DNA of 40,000 nt from Calditerrivibrio sp. (GTDB lineage Bacteria > Chrysiogenota > Deferribacteres > Deferribacterales > Calditerrivibrionaceae), in the NCBI GenBank assembly GCA_026415135.1, contig JAOAHS010000008.1:1-40000 (forward strand), read 5' to 3'. The first letter of the stretch is position 1. Every line of letters begins with the position of its first letter. The notes below the pieces were generated by a model, which saw nothing but the letters and a program-made list of their open reading frames with translations, was not told the DNA's origin and made no database searches. This document shows, piece by piece, positions 36,205-40,000 of this stretch. Made by a program: the position numbers and the translations under genes.

Positions 36205-37481
36205 AAAAGTCTTTGCTATTCATACTATTTCCCACATTAGTCTTTTCTGCAGAGCTTACCATAGAAAACGCCATAAAATTAGGTTTAAAGGAAAACCTCT
36301 CCATTAAAGCCAAAGAACACCAGATAAAAAGTACATTATGGACTTTTGAAGCAGCCAAATCGGATAATTTCCCCTCCATTGTTGCAGATTACACTTACAC
36401 AAAAATGGACGAAAAAAAACAGCTCTCCTTAAATACTCTTGGTGGAACAATGAAGGTTACCCAAGTGGAAGAAACCTACAATACGCTAAATTTAGGAATA
36501 CAATACAATTTTTATACAGGAGGACTGGTTACTGCATTGGTGGATATAGCAAAGAAAAATGTGGAAAAGTCCCAACACGATCACACTGAACTATCAAACG
36601 AGATACGTTATCAAATACAAAATGCCTACATAAATATACTTGAGCTATACGCCATCAGGCAGCTGTATGAAAAAGAGATAGAATCCCTCAGGGCCCATCA
36701 AAAGGACGTAGAATTGTTACATCATCAGGGTTTGGCAGCAAAAATCGATATTTTACATACCTCTGTAAAAGTAAAAGAGGTAGAAAAAAAGATCTTTGAA
36801 ATAAACAACAACATAAAAATCGCCAAGCTAAACCTTAGAATGCTGTTAGGACAAGAACCAGATGATAACTTTGATGTTTTAGAAATAGATCGAGATTTTT
36901 TAAACACCCAGATCGATGAAACAAAGATTATAGAACAAGCTTACTCCAACAGAGCTATATTAAAGTCCCTCAAAGCAGATCTCGAAAACCTAAAAAAAAC
37001 CTTGGAAATAGAAAAAAGTGCTTACATGCCCAAAGCCTTTATTTACGGGGGTTATAACTACACAGACTCCAATGAGGCAATCTCACCAAAAGGTGGCTTC
37101 TTGCTTCAGGCTGGACTAAAGTTCAAACTGGATTGGGATAAACCCTCAAATCTGTTAAAAGGGAAAAAAGAGGAGATATATGCCTTTGAAAATAAGTTAA
37201 AAGAAGTTAAGTATAGAATAAAAATAGCTGTACAAAAAAGTATAGAGGATTTCTATACAGCGATTAAAACCTATGACCTGGCAAACCAGCAGTTAAAGGA
37301 AGCAGATGAATATTTCAGAGTCATGAATCTCAAATACAAAAACGGCTTAGCTTCCAATACAGACTTACTTGATGCAGAAGCAATGCTCACAGCTGCAAGA
37401 ATCTCCACTAAAAAAGCTTATTACGATATAGCACGAGCTTTTTATAAAATAGAATTTGAATCAGCTTCGGAGGTAAAATAA
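36201..37481 (+). CDS. TolC-like outer-membrane efflux protein
   Basis: This is the outer-membrane channel of a tripartite pump. The 426 aa product has a signal peptide (MKKSLLFILFPTLVFSA) and two outer-membrane efflux repeats with long helices and AYINILELYAIRQL-type heptads. The second repeat contains AYMPKAFIYGGYNYTDSNEA and the closing DLANQQLKEADEYFRVMNLK region. It starts four bases inside the regulator gene and ends one base inside the adaptor gene. Presence of this protein shows that the cell has an outer membrane. Confidence 0.92.
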   Translation: MKKSLLFILFPTLVFSAELTIENAIKLGLKENLSIKAKEHQIKSTLWTFEAAKSDNFPSIVADYTYTKMDEKKQLSLNTLGGTMKVTQVEETYNTLNLGIQYNFYTGGLVTALVDIAKKNVEKSQHDHTELSNEIRYQIQNAYINILELYAIRQLYEKEIESLRAHQKDVELLHHQGLAAKIDILHTSVKVKEVEKKIFEINNNIKIAKLNLRMLLGQEPDDNFDVLEIDRDFLNTQIDETKIIEQAYSNRAILKSLKADLENLKKTLEIEKSAYMPKAFIYGGYNYTDSNEAISPKGGFLLQAGLKFKLDWDKPSNLLKGKKEEIYAFENKLKEVKYRIKIAVQKSIEDFYTAIKTYDLANQQLKEADEYFRVMNLKYKNGLASNTDLLDAEAMLTAARISTKKAYYDIARAFYKIEFESASEVK

Positions 37482-38608
37482 TGGGTAAAAAAATAAAGAT
37501 AGCCCTAATATTACTAATTATTGGTTTTATAGCGTTTGCTGCTCTATCCTTTTGGTGGTTAAAAATGAGACTCGAGTACGCCTCCACAGATGCCGTTTTC
37601 ATAAAATCTGACACAATTTCAAATGTTGGTTTTAAAAGAGTCTCAGGTAAAATCATAAAGCTCAACTACAAAGAGGGTGATCGGGTAAAAAAGGGTGATA
37701 TACTGGCGATCATAGATGACAGTGACTACAGGATCAAAGCAGAACAACTAAGGTTTGAAATTCAATCATTAGAAAACCAGGCAAAATCTTTAGACGATAA
37801 AAAGAAAAAGGTTTATAGTGATCAAACAGCATCAGCAAATATCCAAAAAGATAAAATAAATGTCCTAAAAATAGAGCTTTCTTCACTGAATAAATCAATA
37901 GAAGAGCTTGAGATTCAGATAAAGCAATCAGAAAAGGATGCAGAACGATATAAAACACTTTTCGAAAAAAATGCTATACCAAGAAAAAACTATGAAGATG
38001 TAAGCAACCAACTTGAGATATTATACAAAAAAAGAGACTCCTTAAAATTGAAAACTGAAAGTGTAAAAAAACAGATAGATATAGCAGAAAAAGAGGTAGG
38101 ACTAATCGAAAACAATAGATTTACCATAGCAGAGGTAGATAAAAACAAACAATCAATTCAAGAAAAGATAAATAGCCTAAAAAAACAACTCGAAGATGTA
38201 GAAAACCTTATTGCAGACTGCAGGCTTTTAGCCCCTTTTGATGGTGTGATAGGGATGAAATATGCTGATGTTGGTTCAGTAGTTTCCAGCGGAAATTTTG
38301 TTTACTCTATTGTAAGTGACAAAGATCTTTACGGTTATGTACTTTTAGAAGAGGGTAAGATAAAAGGTGTAGATGTAGGGGATAAAGCATACTTAACAGT
38401 AGATGCATACCCAAAGGAACAGTTTGAAGGAGAGGTGGAAGCAATACTACCAGCCTCTGCAGCCACCTACGCTCTGGTACCCCGTGATATTTCTGCTGGG
38501 GAGTTTACAAAGGTCTCCCAGAGAATTCCAATAAGGATAAAAATTACTAAGGGGAAAAAAGAGCTACTAAAAGTCGGTATGGGTGGAGAAATAAGAATTA
38601 AAAGATAA
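37481..38608 (+). CDS. EmrA/HlyD-type membrane-fusion (adaptor) protein
   Basis: This periplasmic adaptor joins the inner-membrane pump to the TolC-like channel. The 375 aa product has one N-terminal membrane anchor (about 5-27), a split lipoyl domain (GKIIKLNYKEGDRVKKGDIL, then LLAPFDGVIGMKYADVGSVV), a long coiled-coil hairpin between them (about 85-240), and a beta-barrel domain. The start overlaps the TolC-like stop by one base. EmrA is the nearest well-known relative, given the MFS pump that follows. Confidence 0.92.
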   Translation: MGKKIKIALILLIIGFIAFAALSFWWLKMRLEYASTDAVFIKSDTISNVGFKRVSGKIIKLNYKEGDRVKKGDILAIIDDSDYRIKAEQLRFEIQSLENQAKSLDDKKKKVYSDQTASANIQKDKINVLKIELSSLNKSIEELEIQIKQSEKDAERYKTLFEKNAIPRKNYEDVSNQLEILYKKRDSLKLKTESVKKQIDIAEKEVGLIENNRFTIAEVDKNKQSIQEKINSLKKQLEDVENLIADCRLLAPFDGVIGMKYADVGSVVSSGNFVYSIVSDKDLYGYVLLEEGKIKGVDVGDKAYLTVDAYPKEQFEGEVEAILPASAATYALVPRDISAGEFTKVSQRIPIRIKITKGKKELLKVGMGGEIRIKR

Positions 38609-38621
38609 CAAGAGCTATATC

Positions 38622-40000
38622 ATGGTTAACAACTTAAACCACGAAGAACCTCTCTACAAACAGATACCTCTTGTGGGAAGGTTACTCATAACCTTTGTTG
38701 TGATGACTGGTACTTTTATGGCGATTCTCGATACTACTATAGTTGATGTTGTTGTACCAAAGATGATGGCCCCTCTTAACACAGATCTTTATGGTATTCA
38801 ATGGGTCATAACCGCATACATGATGGCAGCAGCTACTGCATTACTCTTAGTGGAATCGCTGGATAAAATACTGGGGCTAAAAAAACTTTTTTTAACAGGT
38901 ATCATAGTTTTTACCATCTCAAGTGCTTTCTGTGGCTTAGCAGAAGATCTTCCCATGATGATAGTCTCAAGGGTAGTTCAGGGGATTGGTGAAGCTTTTA
39001 TAGTAGCTTCAGCCCAAACAATTATGTTTTCCATATTCCCCCCTGAAAAAAAAGGGGTAGCAATGGGTATTTATGGTATGGGCGTAAGTTTCGCCCCTGC
39101 ATTAGGGCCAACTCTTGGGGGGTGGTTAACAGAACACATGAGTTGGAGAGCAATTTTTTATGTAAATTTGCCAGTTGGAGCGATGGTGATTATTTTAGGG
39201 ATGTTGTTGCTACCTAAGTTTAAAACGGAACATGTAACTTTTAGATTCAATTTTATAAGTTACACCCTATTATCGATATTCACCATTTCACTTCTTATAA
39301 TGCTATCAAAAGGTCAACAAAAGGGTTGGTGGCAATCGGATTATATATGGATACTTTTAATAATCTCTCTCGGGGCTTTAATACTTTATGCCATTTCGGA
39401 GCTTGCTTCAAAACACCCCCTTATAGACTTTTCTATATTCAAAATCCCCCATTATCGATACGCAATGATGATTTACTTTTTCACTTTGGGATTTTCCATC
39501 TATCAGATTTTTTATCTCATCCCATTATATTATGAAAACCTCAAACACTATACAACACTTCAGACTGGTTTACACATGCTGTCCTTTGCCATTTTTATAG
39601 GATTTACCTCACCTATAGCTGGTATTTTGTCTGATAAAATCGGTGAAAAAAATATACTTCTGGTAAATGCTTTTTTATACATCACCACATCTGTCTTTCT
39701 AATACCCAACTTAAACTACTACACCCCTTCCGTTCAAACAATGATTCTCACAATACCTTTAGGTTTTTCGTTGGGATCCTTTTTTGCACCTATCACAACC
39801 CTTGCCATGAGGACATTGGGTCCTAAAACAAGTCTTGGTGTTGGTCTTATGCACTATATCAGATTTATGGGGGGCTCCTTCGGAACAGCCATAGCTACCA
39901 ATACACTCCAATCCAAATTTAATTATCACTTTGAAGAGATCTCTCTAATGCAAAACAACCAACATATCTATAACTACATAGCAACTGTCAAAAAATATTT
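38622..40000 (+). CDS. EmrB-like MFS drug:H+ antiporter (runs off window)
   Basis: Only the first 459 codons are present and no stop is reached. The protein begins MVNNLNHEEPLYKQIPLVGR and has many membrane helices. The DHA2 (14-helix) drug antiporter pattern is clear: MAILDTTIVDVVVPKM in helix 1, QWVITAYMMAAATALL, SRVVQGIGEA, and motif C GVSFAPALGPTLGGWL in helix 5, then WRAIFYVNLPVG. It follows the adaptor gene by 13 bp and is the proton-driven pump of the EmrAB-TolC-like system. Drug range cannot be predicted. Confidence 0.93.
   Translation, partial: MVNNLNHEEPLYKQIPLVGRLLITFVVMTGTFMAILDTTIVDVVVPKMMAPLNTDLYGIQWVITAYMMAAATALLLVESLDKILGLKKLFLTGIIVFTISSAFCGLAEDLPMMIVSRVVQGIGEAFIVASAQTIMFSIFPPEKKGVAMGIYGMGVSFAPALGPTLGGWLTEHMSWRAIFYVNLPVGAMVIILGMLLLPKFKTEHVTFRFNFISYTLLSIFTISLLIMLSKGQQKGWWQSDYIWILLIISLGALILYAISELASKHPLIDFSIFKIPHYRYAMMIYFFTLGFSIYQIFYLIPLYYENLKHYTTLQTGLHMLSFAIFIGFTSPIAGILSDKIGEKNILLVNAFLYITTSVFLIPNLNYYTPSVQTMILTIPLGFSLGSFFAPITTLAMRTLGPKTSLGVGLMHYIRFMGGSFGTAIATNTLQSKFNYHFEEISLMQNNQHIYNYIATVKKY

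Noticed and set aside
39326-39535. Short plus-strand frame near the window end
   Set aside because: Out of frame within the EmrB-like gene, whose frame is open from 38622 to the window end.
1-40000. CRISPR arrays, insertion sequences, prophage, tRNA and rRNA genes
   Set aside because: Intergenic gaps are all below about 170 bp and none shows repeat-spacer patterns, terminal inverted repeats, or cloverleaf or rRNA-like sequence.

Overview
This is a stretch of an AT-rich bacterial chromosome. All 40 kb are tightly packed with genes, no gap without a gene exceeds about 170 bp, and I see no rRNA, tRNA, insertion sequence, phage gene or CRISPR array. The gene set suggests a Gram-negative anaerobe or microaerophile: TolC-type outer-membrane protein, lipoprotein, HslUV, ferredoxin-linked 2-oxoacid oxidoreductase, and a biotin synthase whose cysteines look like those described for anaerobes. 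The overall look fits Deferribacterota (Calditerrivibrio/Deferribacter-like), but that is inference from gene style, not proof.

Region by region. (1) 1-3283, minus strand: hslV-hslU-bioB-hemW (hemW cut by the window edge). (2) 3451-13281, minus strand: a complete phosphate block transcribed as phoU-phoB-phoR-pstS-pstC-pstA-pstB, followed by a two-repeat lipoprotein and a terminator. PstC and PstA carry large extracytoplasmic insertions. Matching Pho-box-like repeats, with the same spacing to a -10 element, lie before phoU and before pstS, and a hairpin separates pstS from pstC. (3) 13372-13845, minus: small metallophosphoesterase, divergent from lysS. (4) 13937-17558, plus: lysS, a diguanylate cyclase and an ArsB/NhaD-type permease. 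(5) 17667-21461, plus: a four-subunit 2-oxoacid:ferredoxin oxidoreductase (order delta-alpha-beta-gamma), acylphosphatase, and an AEC-family transporter with no ordinary start codon. (6) 21463-22770, minus: PleD-like diguanylate cyclase with one degenerate receiver. (7) 22809-26901, plus: gltX-der-aminotransferase. (8) 27010-27963: TehA/SLAC1-type transporter. (9) 28061-32864, plus: hrcA-grpE-dnaK under a CIRCE-controlled promoter, then dnaJ with its own promoter. (10) 32871-35562: an NtrC-type sigma-54 activator and argH. (11) 35635-40000, plus: a TetR-regulated tripartite drug efflux operon (TetR, TolC-like, EmrA-like, EmrB-like; the last cut by the window edge).

Most genes are core functions. 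The most informative observations are the shared Pho boxes, the recently homogenised repeat in the lipoprotein downstream of pstB, the altered cysteine set of BioB, the AEC gene that appears to start at ATA (or carries a one-base defect), and the PleD-like protein with a dead receiver. I found no clear evidence for a wholly new multi-gene system. The lipoprotein attached to the pst operon is the best candidate for an undescribed component.
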